Source: Penelope pileata (Eukaryota; Chordata; Aves; Galliformes; Cracidae). Taken from it: a stretch of 64,000 nt of DNA. Where the stretch lies: the NCBI GenBank assembly GCA_013396635.1, contig WBMW01001510.1, positions 157,964 through 221,963 on the forward strand, given 5' to 3'. Both the position numbers and the translations under genes were made by a program. Below, piece by piece: positions 26,009 to 38,922 of this stretch (the first letter of the stretch is position 1; each line of letters opens with the position of its first letter). A model generated the notes under the pieces. It had not been told where the DNA came from, did not search any database, and saw nothing but the letters and a program-made list of their open reading frames with translations.

Positions 26009-26893
26009 TGCAAGTTTGCAGATGACACGAAGCTGAGTGGTGCACTTGACTCAGTGGAAAGAAGGAATGCCATACAGAGGGACCTGGACAAGCTTGAAAG
26101 TGGGACTACTTGAAACTCATGAGGTTCAACAAGGCCAAGTGCAAGGTGTTGCACTTGGGTTGGGGCAATCCCAGATGTGTGTACAGACTGGGAGAAGAAC
26201 TCCCTGAGAGCAGCTCTGCAGAGAAGGACTTCAGAGTCCTGGTGGATGGAAAGCTGGAATGAGCCAGCAACGTGCTTCTGCGGCTCAGAAGGTCAATGGC
26301 ATCCTGGGCTTCATCATCAGAGGAGTGGCCAGCAGGGAGAGGGAGGTGATTGTCCCTCTCTGTTCTGCCCTTGTGAGGTTCCGTCTGGAGTACTGTGTCC
26401 AGGCTTGCAGCTCCAGCACAAGAAGAATACGGAGCTGTTGGAGTGGGTCCAAAGGAGGCCACAAGAATGATCAGAGGACTGGAGCACTTCTCTTATGAAG
26501 TGAGGCTGAGGCAGCTGGGGTTGTTCAATCTGGAGAAGAGAAGGCTCTGGGCTTTGAGTACTGGCCTTCCAGTACTTAAAAGGAACTCATAATCAGGAGG
26601 GAGATAGATTTATACTTGGTCTGATAGTGATAGGACAAGGGGGAATGAGTTTAAACAGAAAGAGGGAAGATTTTGATTAGATGTCGGGGAAAATTTTCCC
26701 TGGGAGGGTGGTGAGGCCCTGGCACAGGCTGCCCAGAGAGCTGTGGATGGCCCATCGCTGGAGGTGTTCGGGACCAGTTTGGATGGGGCCCTGGGCAGCC
26801 TGATCTGGTGAGGGGCAGCCCTGCACACCGCAGGGGATTGGACCTAGATGGGCTTTGAGGTCCCTTCCAAACCCAGCCATTCTATGATTCTGC
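26009..26893 (+). mobile_element. CR1 LINE fragment (right of tandem pair)
   Basis: It starts directly after the 3' tail of the preceding CR1 and in the same orientation. The first codons give CKFADDTKLSGALDS, containing the FADD motif of the reverse transcriptase active site, then QRDLDKLES. Frameshifts follow, with continuing CR1 segments such as GILGFIIRGVASREREVIVP and GLEHFSYEVRLRQLGLFNLE. It ends at a canonical 3' tail (CCATTCTATGATTCTGCTAT). It is 5'-truncated and frameshifted, hence inactive. Confidence 0.93.
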
Positions 26894-29045
26894 TATTCAA
26901 GTTACTTGTGAGAACAAAAACTAGATGTGGTGACCCCAAAAAGCCATTCCAGGCTTGTGATCCTCACAGCACCAACTTCGTTATGATGCGAATTACTGCT
27001 CTGACAACTGCTCACTATAGATGTTATATATTAAGGCAAAATATTGATGTAGTGTCTTACTTGGTTATAAATTTGAATAATAATAAAAACAGACTGCATA
27101 TAGGGAGACTTACTCATACTAAATTGTTACATGTTAGTTAATGATTTCAGTTCTGATGGCATTTAGCCTGATGGGATTTCAGTGTAGTTTTTATGGAAGC
27201 CAAAATACAAGCAGGCATATGGGTTTCAGGAGAAATGTCTTAGGCATAATCCTTGTCAATGCTAACGATTCAGTTCTCTGTACCTGCTGTGTCAAAACAA
27301 AAATATTGGCAGGTGAATGCTAATTTGTTTGGGAGACACAGCTCCTTCCGATGCTGCAATACTGCCATGGGAAACAGCTGTTCAGCTGCTGCTCCCAGAT
27401 GGAGTTAAAATCTAGTGCTTGTTTGGGTTTCTCTAGCTGAATTTTGGAAAACACATTCTGCCTTTACAACCTTGACTTGAAGTAGCCTTTTCAGCTTCCT
27501 CTTAGGGCAGTACTAAAAGTGATCAACATCCCATGGCCTTAAGCAAAACGAAAGAAATCCTGAAAGTTGATGCAAATCTAACTGTCCTACTGGTACAATT
27601 TGTCTTTGTTCTCCAGGGATTAGTGTTGTCTGAGCTGTTTGTGAATGCCAAGTGTAAAGTTAGACTTCCAAAGAATTCATCTGCAAGCAGTATTCTGCTA
27701 AACCTGTAGTCCCAGTATGGAAATCTCATTCAGTTACGCTGTAGCTGATATCCCAAGTATTTCTTTTACTCTTCTGTAGTGCTCACAGTCAGCTCCTTTC
27801 TGTCTTCTGCATGTTACACTTCTATCTGTTTTGTGAAACAAAGCATTTAAATAGCTAACATAATTTTAGTATTTTTATTAAAACAATTTTTTGAAGTAAA
27901 CCAATTCTGCATTACTTGGCACAGGAAAACACAGGTGCAGTTTTTCCTGGGAGCTTATCTCTTACAGTGTAATATTGTGGTATATTTTCATTTTAAAGAA
28001 ACAATTTACTAAATCCACCTCAAATACGCACCATTGCTTTATTTTTTGAGTTTCTCTTCTGACAAGTATGGTGAACTTGAAGTTGAACAATGTTATATGT
28101 TAGTATCTCTTTTTAGCTTGATCTCACTCTGGGCATGCTTGTGTTCCGTTGCGCTTGACAAGTAGCTGTGTTTGTTTGGTTGCTTGCTTGCAATCCTGTA
28201 ACTTAAATCGAAGCTACCAGAAGATACCAAGGCTGTGATTAGATGGCATTCACTGCTGGTGTGGTTAGTCAGCAGCTTCTGTTCCAGGGTGTTTCTTGTT
28301 TAACCCAAATCTGAGCAGGGACTACATAAACCAGAGTCATTCAGGAGACTGTACAGATGACTTCAGTGCTTTTGTTGACTCCATGCTCTAGCCATAGGAA
28401 ATGCACACAAGTTGTTCTATTCTGTCTGTAATTCCTGTTTTTCCTTCTTTGTTTGGTATCAGAGACATGGTACTTGTGTCTTCTTGTAGCTGTTACCTTG
28501 CTGTGACCAGGTGGTGTGATTTGACCTAACAACTCCAGCAAGATGTTTAAGTGGCCTTTACCTGTACATGCCTGAGCAGCTGCTGCTTGTGCTTTGTGTC
28601 TTGGAAGAAATTAATCTGTAAAGAAGCAAATCTCATTTGAAAAAACAAAAACAAAAACCTGCAAGTATTTCTGAATTAGGTTTAAACTGCTTGAACTACT
28701 GGTTTGTTAGCCAAGTTGGTTTACCAGCTCACAGTGGCTGCTGGCAGACTATTTTATCTTTCTGCCTTCTGATGCAAGACTGTGGCTTTCGTTATGCATA
28801 TTTCCTTTGTTTTTGATAGCTATGGGCGTGTATGAGTTTGTCTGTTTTGTGTAAAATTAAATAGTATGGGTTTTGTTCACGTAATCAACTAAGACATTAC
28901 CACTAATGTAAAATAACACATTTATTAATCTCACAAGGCTTGAATGAAGGGTAAATTATAACACTGGAAAATTGCAAGCCTCCTTTCTTCTCTGCCCTGT
29001 ATTTATCTTCTGTATCTGAAAATTTTGAAAGATGTGATAGAGTAC

Positions 29046-29062
29046 TTTTTTTTTTTTTTTTT
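29046..29062. repeat. Poly-T run (17)
   Basis: A T homopolymer in intron 1, about 200 bp from a second one at 29256. Confidence 0.9.
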
Positions 29063-29255
29063 CTAATCAGGCAGAGATGCAGGTGTAGGGATGCTGTCTC
29101 TTCTGATTATGCAACCATGAAAAGTTCAAGAGAAATCTGTAACCTGTAGGGAACCCCTTAAAGTGAAGAGACTGAAGCACAATCAATCTAACAGAGTATG
29201 TCTTCTGAGAGCAAGTCACACACTGAATAACTCGCTCCAGAATTTTGCACCCAAG

Positions 29256-29272
29256 TTTTTTTTTTTTTTTTN
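29256..29272. repeat. Poly-T run ending in an ambiguous base
   Basis: Sixteen T residues are followed by an unresolved base (n) at 29272. Run length here is likely uncertain in the assembly. Confidence 0.85.
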
Positions 29273-31513
29273 AGCAAAATAAAGGCTGTAGCAGAATACT
29301 GGAGAGAGGAGGCAGCTTAGATTCCTGTTTAGTTCACCTCTTGGTTGGGGAACCAGGTCACCTGACAGAGCTGTCTGTGTTGCCAGCGTCAGGAGGATTA
29401 ACCTCTCCATAATCTCTGTGATTTGAGTAAGAGATTTTGTTCCTGTCCTCACTGCTCAGTTCAAAGCAGCTGCTGTGCAGAAACTCCTTCAGGGAATCTT
29501 CTGCAACGTGTCTGTGTTGGTCAGCCAAGGAGGGAGGAAAGAGATGGCAGAGGATTTGTCCTGGTTGTGCTTTTTATCAGCTTCATTGTTTGGATGTTAC
29601 ATGTGTACAGGTGGAGTTCTGCAGAATCTGAGAGGCTGGCTACATCCTCCATTGCCTTTTTGTTTAAAAGATGTTTTCATACACAAATAGGATCCAGTAC
29701 ATTTCTCAGTCATCACCTTCTGCTTTTCCCCTCTTTCCCAAGCAAACAAAGAACAAAGGCATCATCTCTCAGCTTGTTTATCACCACATAACAAAATTTC
29801 GGTGTGTTTTCGCACTTCTTGAAGAAAACAGAAATGATCCAGAGAAAATGATCTGAGTTGATGCTAGGTCTGGCCAAAGCTAGGGGAGATTACTCAGTGA
29901 ACTGATGGATGTGTGTCTACCCCAGAGGGACGTTGGTGGTAACAGTAAGGGACTTATCCCTGCTCGTAGCCCCATGAAATCTGGAGTAGTAAAGCACAAT
30001 TTTAAATGAGCATCTGAGTGTGTTGGCTCTCCACTTGCTGGAATTAGCTTGTCAGCCTGCATTGATATCATGATTGTTGTCAGAGAAATTCGAGAGGTAA
30101 GTAATGAGGTAAAGGACTCTCAGGAGAACAGCATTTAGACTTGGCGTGTCTTTGGGGCACCTTGTCTCCATCACAGGCTGTGGGGCCCTCGAGAACCAGA
30201 GCTGATGGCCTTTAGGAGTGGGTAATGAGATGTGCTGCTAGAGCAAAGATTTTTGTCTGGGCACTGGGAATCTATCATTGCAGCAGTTCACAACCCTGGC
30301 AAAAGACAGCTTGTGATTCTTGTTACCTGAAGGATGACTTGAGGCTCAGGTGGTTGATCTGCTTTGTGCTGGGTGAAGAAGTCTCCTGAGACCCATGGTC
30401 TGCCAGCTGAACTGTGGGACCATGCTGAAGGAGAAGGGGGGATAGATATCCCTGTATCCCGGGAGAGCTTCTGCAGTGACCTGTCTTACCTGGCTTTAGG
30501 AATTCCAGCGTGATGTGACACACTGCTCACTTAAGCTTCCACCTCCTCCCCCCTCCTCCACAGCACTCAGCCGCTCAAGCAGCCTAGAACTGGAAGCTTC
30601 TGCACTTCGTTTACAACTGCATTTCATATAAAAACTGGAAAATATTGTGTAGAGTGTTGGCACTTTGAATCCATCAGCGGTGCTGATCTGTTACAGGGGT
30701 TATAAAGTTCAAGGATTGCATACTCCTACTTTCTTTACTGTTTGCCAGCATCTGTTTCCAGCTTTTCATGGCTGTATGGCTCTTGAATATTCTCTTTTTA
30801 CTCAGATGGAAGAAACAATGTTGTCAAGCTCATTTCAGCTGCTGCTTATCTGAAATCAATTGAATGTTTCCTACTGACTTTCAGGAAGCTCTTTCTGGGG
30901 TCAGCTGTAAGTCAACTTCTTGCAGCTTCCTTACTGCAAAGCAGGAGTTTCACTAAGTACTAATGTGCAATGTAATAATGATGCAAGCTATGGTTTACAA
31001 AGTAACCTGTCAATGTTTCAAGCATTTTATTGGTAAGATCTCCAGGTTTTTTTTGCATAAAATGATAGGCATATTTTTAAAATATTTGGATTTTTGAATA
31101 CTTGAAGCAGTGTGGCCTTTGTCCTTAGTGGTTGTGGTATGTTGATTGTACTTTGCCAGTGTAGATCCTGCTCTGTGCTAGCTTTTTTAGTCTTGGGATC
31201 TGCTGTTTTATGACTCTTCTCCCTTCCTCTCTGTGAACCTACCCAGTACTAGTGGCTCCATTTTCAATATTGTTTTCAAAGTAATGAGTGATAGAATGAC
31301 CCTGCTGCTCAATACAGTTTTCCTGAGAAGCTCCAGTGTCAGGATCCTGGAAGAGCAGTGTGATGTCTGCTCTCACTTCAGGGAAACAGCCAGTTGCAGA
31401 CCTTTTAGTTTCCCTCTTACATGTTGTTGGCTGTCACAGTTGCTTTCTATAGGTAGCATACGTATTTTCTTTTTCATTTTGCCTGCCCTTCTAGTAAGAT
31501 GCTTTTGTTCTCA

Positions 31514-31529
31514 TTTTTTTTTTTTTTTT
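31514..31529. repeat. Poly-T run (16)
   Basis: A T homopolymer followed by AGACAGG. It looks like a decoy 3' splice site, with no supported exon after it. Confidence 0.85.
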
Positions 31530-34500
31530 AGACAGGTTTGATTTTTATCTTAAAACCATTCATTCATTCACAACTGCAATTCCCTCAATGTGTTCTGTAG
31601 CAGTATTTGTGAATTTATATTAATTAATTGCTACTCTTTGATAAGTTTCTAGAAATGCCTTCCATGTTTTTGCAGGGATGTGCTAACTACATGATAGAGA
31701 GCATTTCCTTGACCTGTGCATTTCTGTTGTTGAAGTCGTTTGAGAAATATTTCAGGGGGGTGAGTTCTTGAGCTAAGCAGCAAGCAAGAGTGCCTACAAA
31801 ACTCTTCAGTTCAGGAGCACGAAAACCTGTGTGATGTTAAGTCAGTGTGTCAAATCAAATCTGGTAACAGATTAACCTGTAAATGAGATCCAGATGTCTC
31901 TCCAACTGTCTGAGTCAATTTTGTCATTGAGAGTGTTAGAAGGCTCCTTCTAACACTTCTAATACTGTAAGGTTACATTAACTGCCTCCTGTGTTAAACC
32001 ACTGTAGAAAGTAAACTGAATTGTCACCCCTTCTGTTGCAGGAAATACCCTTCAGGAAAGTAGAGCCTTTTAGTAGAAAAGTGTCGTGTTTATCTAGTAA
32101 CTTTTATGTAAAGATGGAAGAAATGGAGCACTAAAAAACTCTGGTGCGGGTGAAGCTGTACTGTGTATATTCACCAAGTGTTGTGCAGAAGATGAGCTGA
32201 AAAGTGACAATATCTGTAGGAGGTATGAAATTGTACTTCACTAAGGTGGTCAGGCTGGGTATTGAACAAAATAGCCAGCCAGCTGCATCTTTTTGATAAC
32301 TAGGTCAACATGATATATGAACTGTGAGTTTGTTCATTTTTGTGTAGATTGACCGTCCTGCTGTCCTGCTAGCTCTCCAAGTCCTTGTGAATGAAAGAGT
32401 GGAGAATGCTCCTATGATGCCTATAGGCTATAGCAGGAATAGAGCAGATTTAGATAAGACAATGTATAGCTTCTGTGTTATAACAAACCTGGCTTTTTCT
32501 GGGTAGATTTCAGTGCTTTGCCCGCCAGAGTTCTGCCCGTACAGGTGATGGGATGCTGAGCCCAAGGCTGTGAAAGTCCTGACGAGAAAAAAATGTTGGC
32601 GTGAGGTTTAATGAGTAGGATCAAGCAGAAGCAGTTCCAGTGTCCCTTCCCAACTTTAAATGTCTGTTAGGCCCAAGATATGGGGTGTGCGAGCTGTGGA
32701 GGCAAGCAGGCAGGTGGAATGTTTTCTGCCTTTATGTGTGTGCAGGCATTGCTGAATGTTAAACTAGCAGACAATTGACAAATAAAGCAAGGAGCAGCTA
32801 GTGAAGTTTAGCTATCTGAAGGTTTACTGGGATGTGGACTTTATTTAGTGCTTTGCAGTCTACAGCATTTCTGAAGTTAAATAAGGTTAATATGCGTGCA
32901 GAGAAATCTGGAAAACCCTTCCAAAGAGTCGGTTGTGTCCCAGCTGCTGTAAGTCACTGTCCTGTGAGCTGAAAGGGTGACTTTTAAGAAGCATTGTTGG
33001 AAATTGTATTGTAAATTAAATAAACCTAGTAGCTTGGTGTGTCTCTGGACAGGATAATGAATTTGCAGATCATCTGGAGCAGGAAGATGCTAATTCATGT
33101 GAATTAAGAGGGATTGTAATTCATTCTCAAGACATCTGGCAAAATGGAAATCCCTTGGGTAGATCAATTTGCTACCACAGGCAAGAGAATAGAAGCTTTC
33201 CTTTCCCTCTGAGAAAATCCAAGAATGAAAGCAGTTGATTTTTAGATGTAGTTGGTTGTTGAAAGGTGCTTACCTTCCTTTTGTTTGGCATGATTCCCAA
33301 GGCCTTGAGAAACCTGAGACAAGTTGTCCTGTGGGCATTTGGAGTGTTCAAATTGAAGAAAGCTCTTTGCTACGCAGACAGGAGTTGTAATATGAAAGTG
33401 TTTATTTCTTGATGAAATATTAAAAATTAATAAACTCATCCATTCCATTTATTCTGAACTGCTTATTAAAGCAGATAAATCTCTCAGTTCAGTTGAGGTG
33501 AGCATAGTGGTTCAGGTGGCTTACTGCTGAGGCCATCCAGATTCCCCCAAAGCTGTTGCAGTCAGTGCAGTGATGGCTTTTTGAAGGATTTCAGATATTA
33601 AGTCAGAAAAATTGTGTTCAGATGCAGCCTTAGTTCTTCTGGTACTGACGGAAGTCTGTACTGGGTTCCTGCTCTCTACCAGTTTCCAAGTAAAGTGGCA
33701 TTTCGTAGTGGTTCTTCTTTCTTCTGCTGCCTGAGCAACTCGCTCAGCCCAGCCCTTCCTTCACATCAAGCAATAACAGAATGTTATCCTCCATTTATTG
33801 TGAATGTGACCTCAGCTTTTACGTCTGTGGATCCACAAAGGTACCCACTGTACCACGTCATTCTTGAAGGGAGTACGTAAAGCACTCTCCTCAGTGGTTC
33901 AGCTGAACAATGGTTACATATAAACCAGTCGTTTGTTTTCCTTGGCAGATAGACAAAGCATACTGTAACAAACATGACTTAAGTCTTTTAGCTGCCTATG
34001 AGACTGAAGAAGTGTCTCAGCTGCAATAACCACCTTAACTCAGCACCGCTCTGTGTAGAGGGGATGAGGTCCAAGCAGACCCTGTTCTCACCTCCTTTAT
34101 AGGGGCTGTCAGGGTGCTACTGAGCCCCGGTGGGCTCCTGGGAGCTCCTGTCCAGTTACTTTTCCTCTGAGCTTGTTCAGGAAAATTTTTTCCTTCTATA
34201 CATAATGCAGTTTGAATGTATGAGAATGCATTGAAGCATTTCTTTTTAAATCTGTCTCGGGCTGGAAATGCGAGGGTGGCTGCAGCATGCAGAATTGCTG
34301 CAAGAGGCTTGGGAAACCATAAAGCTACTTTTTCATCCAGCTCTTTCTTTCTTAGAGTTACATAGGAATTAGAAGAATTTCATGGCACAGTCATTACTGC
34401 CATTCTGCTGTTGTATGTGCAGTTGCATTTAATAACATACCTGTGGTGCTGCTGGGCTTTTACAGGGAACACATGAAACAGAACAATGAGTTAAAATCAG

Positions 34501-37500
34501 GGGGCAAGATCACTGCAAGGCCTCTGCTTCCTCCAGCTTGGAGTGCCTTTGAGTTTCAGGTAGTGGGAAAGGCAAGGATTTCATGCTCACAAATAGGAGT
34601 TGACAATGTGCAGGGGTTGTGTGTAAAATGTTTGATTTCCTGCAGAGGTAAAGGTACCTATGGGATCCCCAGGGCAGAACAGCCCTTGGTAGGTGTGCCA
34701 GTCTTGCACCACTTATCAGCCTCTCATGGATCTATAAATAGCTTTCAAGAAGTATGTAGGAGGTGTTGAGTTCCTGACTCTGCTATGACTACATGTACTA
34801 GAGCAGTTGATCCAGACGACAAAATTGCTGTGAAAGACTCAGTATAGCTCACAGAAAATGTAACAGACCTCTAAGGCTAGAGCACTGCCTTACCAGTGCT
34901 TCCCTACCAGAAGGGATTCCCTCTGTTCCCTGTGCGTGCTGCAAGGGTGCACAGGGTTTGGTGTGGTGACTCAGTCTTGGATAGCACGAGCCATTTGCTG
35001 TGGTCTCGTTCCGGTTTAAGCAACCTTTGCACCTAGTGCTGCCTATCACTGTGCGCTGATGCCTGAGCACCTGCCAGAGGTGAGAAAAGCAGAGGGAAAT
35101 GGAAATATGAATTGATTCTGCTGTTTGGCTGGAAACAGCTACTGCAGAAGTTAGATTACATGGCCTGCTCTCAGAAACACATTAACGCTGCACTCATGTC
35201 TCGCAGAGAAGAGGAAACGATTTGTCAAATTGCTGACCATGAAAATGCATTTTGAATACTCTGCTTTCAGCATTGCTTTTCTTTTTAAGAGCACTAATTA
35301 AACTGCATCCTTTCATTCTTCTCCCTCAGCCCGTCCCTGGCACTTTATTGGCCTCTGCGTAAGGATGTGGATTTTGTTGTAGGGTGGTGAGTGACCAGCT
35401 CGTAAGTCATGTGCTGGATTTAGTTAGGATGTAATCTTTTGGCCATCTGCTCAGGCACTCCCTGTGTCTGCATCCCTCTGATTTGCAAGCAAATGTTAAA
35501 GGTGAGATTGAATCTGCGGGTATTCAGAGCAGCCATGTTCCCTTTATCTGAACATGAGCATTTTCCCATTCAGAGGGTTTGAGTAATGCGTTGCCTGAAC
35601 CTCACAGTAATTTGGCATGCTGAATTTAAATTCTGTCGCTGATATATGGTGCTCCTAGCCAGCACTTCAGATGGAAAAGTGGATAATAAGGATTTCTCTG
35701 TAAAATTGAGGAGTAACATTGACACATGCTTTACTGTTGTTTTTTCTCCCTCCCACAATGATAGTAGAGCTTTTCTGCAACCTTCAGCTTATATCTTATC
35801 TTTCCTGGACTTTTAGGAGTGTTTTATTCTCCAGTCTTTTGTAACTGATAATCGTAGAAATTCTGAATACCTGATTTATTTGCTTATTCTTGTTTTTAGT
35901 AAAGTGTCACAGCCAGAAGTGTCAACTTAAATGTTTTATTCTCTGTAGAGTAACCTGATAATGGTGAAGGATCCCCAGGGAAAATTATCTGGGTGAACTG
36001 AATGCTTGCACCAATTTTCCTTGCTTCTTTTTTTTAATGTCTGTCTCATTTGCATCCAGTTATTTCAGTGCAGCCTATCTGCTGTCTAATAGCTTTTACC
36101 AGTACTCCTTGGTACAGTAAGGTTCAATGCACTGGATGTGCCAGTCGTTCATTTTTGCCCGTGCAGTTAAATGAATATTTGCTTGCACCGTGTTAGCAGG
36201 TGCATCTCTGCATCTGTACAATGCAGTGCTCGCACATAGCAGTGCAAAGCTCTAGGCAGCTTTCCTTTCTGCCTTTCTAGCATTTTCATTTCCCATCTGC
36301 CATCCTTCCCATGCAGTGGAGCAGTGGTGTAGGAGGATTATGGCTCTGTGCGATTTCATGTTTGCCTCTGAATGGCCGGGCTTCCTGCGTTGCCCAGTTT
36401 GCTGAGAGCAGCCATTTGAAACCAAATGGGATTTGACATTTCCCATTTGCTTACAAACACTGCTTTCCCGGAGCTCCGAAGTGCCGTAGATAAGTGGGAT
36501 GAATGAGTCAGGAAATCTCTCATCTACATCTTTTGACTTTCTTGTCTTTAGCTTTCTACTTTGTGGCAGTACAGGAACAACTGTGTCTGTAGAACTTGGT
36601 GTTGCTGAGTGCTTTGGAGAATGGTTTCCTTTTTTATATTTTCTTTTATAGGACTTACCATTTCATAGGGCTTGATTTCAGTCTGCCCTGCTCCTGTTGA
36701 GCCACCAGGGTAGCAGTGAATTTTCAGTCTTTGTTGTGACACTGAGGAACTAGCTGCTAATGTTTCAGGTTTCTTCGTGCCTTCATTGCTCCTGTGTGTC
36801 ATTTTGTGGGCACTTGGCATATAGGAACTCAGGTGAGATAATCTGAGCTGGTGTGGGTTCACAGCTGTCCCCCAGGAAAGCAAACCCAATGTGCTGTGGG
36901 AGCTGCACCTCTGCTGTCGTTTTTACATACCCCATATGCTTTTCATTGGGCTAACAAAATAAAAACATATCAGAGTTGTTCTTCTTGGAAGCTTTTTGGA
37001 CATGCTATGTAAACTCGTAGAAGGAGCAAAAGAGTTACCAGTGCCGAAGAGATGCCCAGGTCTGTGACCCAGCTATTATAAATACGCCATGCATCTGACC
37101 TGGGGTGTGATTTTTTCCGTTTAAGTTGTCAAATGAACCTCTTAAATAATAAGAGTTGAGGCCGTCCTGTACAGATTGCACCTATCTTAGCTTTCGTGTC
37201 ACCTGCTGCGTCTCTGTGTCCAGGGGTGACTGGTCCTCTTTGGCTCCCTTTTTCTTGTGAAATAATCCAGGGTTTCTGCACTGGAGATCCTTCTGCTTCC
37301 CTGCAAACAGCCTTGGAGCTTGTTGCTGCTGGGGAGAGAGTCCAGCTGAAGCATACTGTGCGTCTCCAGCCCTCTCTTTCTCCCGTTTCCCTTCCCTCCA
37401 TCGTGTGCACTTGTTGTGTTGCCTCCTGCATTGTGCAAAGGGAAAGAGAGAGGTGGGCCTGAGGTAAGCTGGTGTCTGCCCACTCCAGGACAGCTTGTAC

Positions 37501-37927
37501 TCACGAAATGCCTGCTTCTCTGTGGTATCCAAGGCACCTATAAAAGTGGGTAGGTTGCCTTCCCTGTATCTCAGTGGTTAGACAGATTGCTGTGGAGATT
37601 AAAAAGGAATCTGCATCTTCACTCAGCCCTGACCACTGTATGCTTTGCATGTGCCATTAACTTCAGCATCAGGAATGCTTCAGGCTCTGAAACTGGGAGA
37701 GAATGAGCTTCTGTTTTGGACCTAAGGCTTGGCAGTCTAGCTGAAAGCTGCAGTCCTTTAAACATTTATTTAAGATGATTTTTGTACTGTAACTGGTATA
37801 GCATTCCTTTAATACAAATGCCTATCTGGGCTGTAAATGTTTGCAGAGTAGAATTTATCAAATGGCAAGGGTATTCTTCATCATAACAACCTATTGCAGC
37901 TCTATTCATGTAACTATGTAAGGTCCA

Positions 37928-37990
37928 TTATTTTATTTTTTTTTCTTCTCATTTTCTTTTTTTCTTTTTTTTTTTTCTCATTTCATCATT
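37928..37990. repeat. Pyrimidine-rich low-complexity tract
   Basis: About 60 bases of nearly pure T/C with TTTTCTTTTT-type units lie 0.9 kb upstream of the exon 2 microexon. Such tracts are potential PTBP1 binding regions in the transcript; function is not shown. Confidence 0.8.
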
Positions 37991-38892
37991 TTTCCATTTT
38001 CTGCTGTTTCTATTGAGAATATTTATCCTGAAAGTTAGAAACTGCAAGCTTTTAGCAAGTGATGGATGCTCAGTTTTTTTGAAAGAAAGTTATCTTGCTT
38101 CCTAACTTGTTAAGTATGTTTTCTTAGTGTTAGTTTTCCACTGGGAAAACTAGCTGGTGCCTAGAGGTGCCTTCTGGTCTTAGTGCTTATGCTTAGCAAT
38201 ACCAGTGAGGATGTGAGCTTGCAAAAGAGAACTGTAAACACAATCTCCCCTAGGTAGACATAGACCTTCTCCATTCAGCGTGATAAGAGCCTGTGCTGTT
38301 TTGTGTTCTAACCATTGTTTTTGATAAAATACTGTCCTGGAATTAAATTAAGAGAGGAGAGCTCTGAAAAGTGACATTTGAATGTAGACTGCTGTTTATT
38401 TGGCGTAGCAGATTGATTTAATTTATAGATGTCATACTAGAGATGCTTTTGGGGCTTGGTTATTTTCAGGTTATGGTTGAAGTCTTCTCAGCACTGTTAA
38501 GGAGAGATTCTGTGCGTATAAAGAAATCTGTATTTCTTCTGCAGTATCTGTTGCTTTGTGAGGTGGCATGAAATGACATCTTACTAAGCAGAAATAACTT
38601 CTGGCTTGTGGAAGACTGATTTTAAAATTGCTTTGCATAAGCCATATCCTATTGCTTTCCAAACTGTAATCCTATGATTTCTTTTTAATTGCATCCATTT
38701 AGAAAGGTGAAATAGGGTACAGAAGAGACTGTCACCAGATGTATTAAGCTCTGAAGAGTACAGATTTCCTGGCTTCCCTCTGCTGGGGGATGTTCTCCAG
38801 TTAATGTGGTGTCCTTTGATACTGTGTCACTCAAATGAGACTGCAGCAGGACAAAGTCGCTAATAACATCTTTTCTTTTTTTCTCTTTACAG

Positions 38893-38922
38893 TAAAAAAA
38901 GCTAAACTCCATGGACCGCCGG
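38893..38922 (+). CDS. UNC13B: UNC13B coding exon 2 (30-nt microexon, C2A domain)
   Basis: This exon is only 30 nt, flanked by a T-rich tract ending TTTACAG and a strong donor (GTAAGAAG). With the last base of exon 1 it encodes VKKAKLHGPP (residues 8-17) plus the first base of codon 18. In Munc13 proteins this completes the first C2A strand and the following loop. It is phase 1 at both ends, so skipping it would stay in frame and remove ten residues including part of the core strand. The sequence is slightly divergent from mammals in the loop, as expected. It is too short to detect by open reading frame alone and was placed by phase and homology. Confidence 0.9.

Larger units (their letters stand above)
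26894..38892 (+). other. UNC13B: UNC13B intron 1, right part
   Basis: Twelve kilobases of T-rich intron with no exon, RNA gene or intact repeat that I recognise. T runs occur at 29046-29062, 29256-29271 (ending at an ambiguous base, 29272) and 31514-31529, and a long pyrimidine-rich tract at 37928-37990. The end of the intron has a good polypyrimidine tract leading into the microexon acceptor. Confidence 0.65.
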
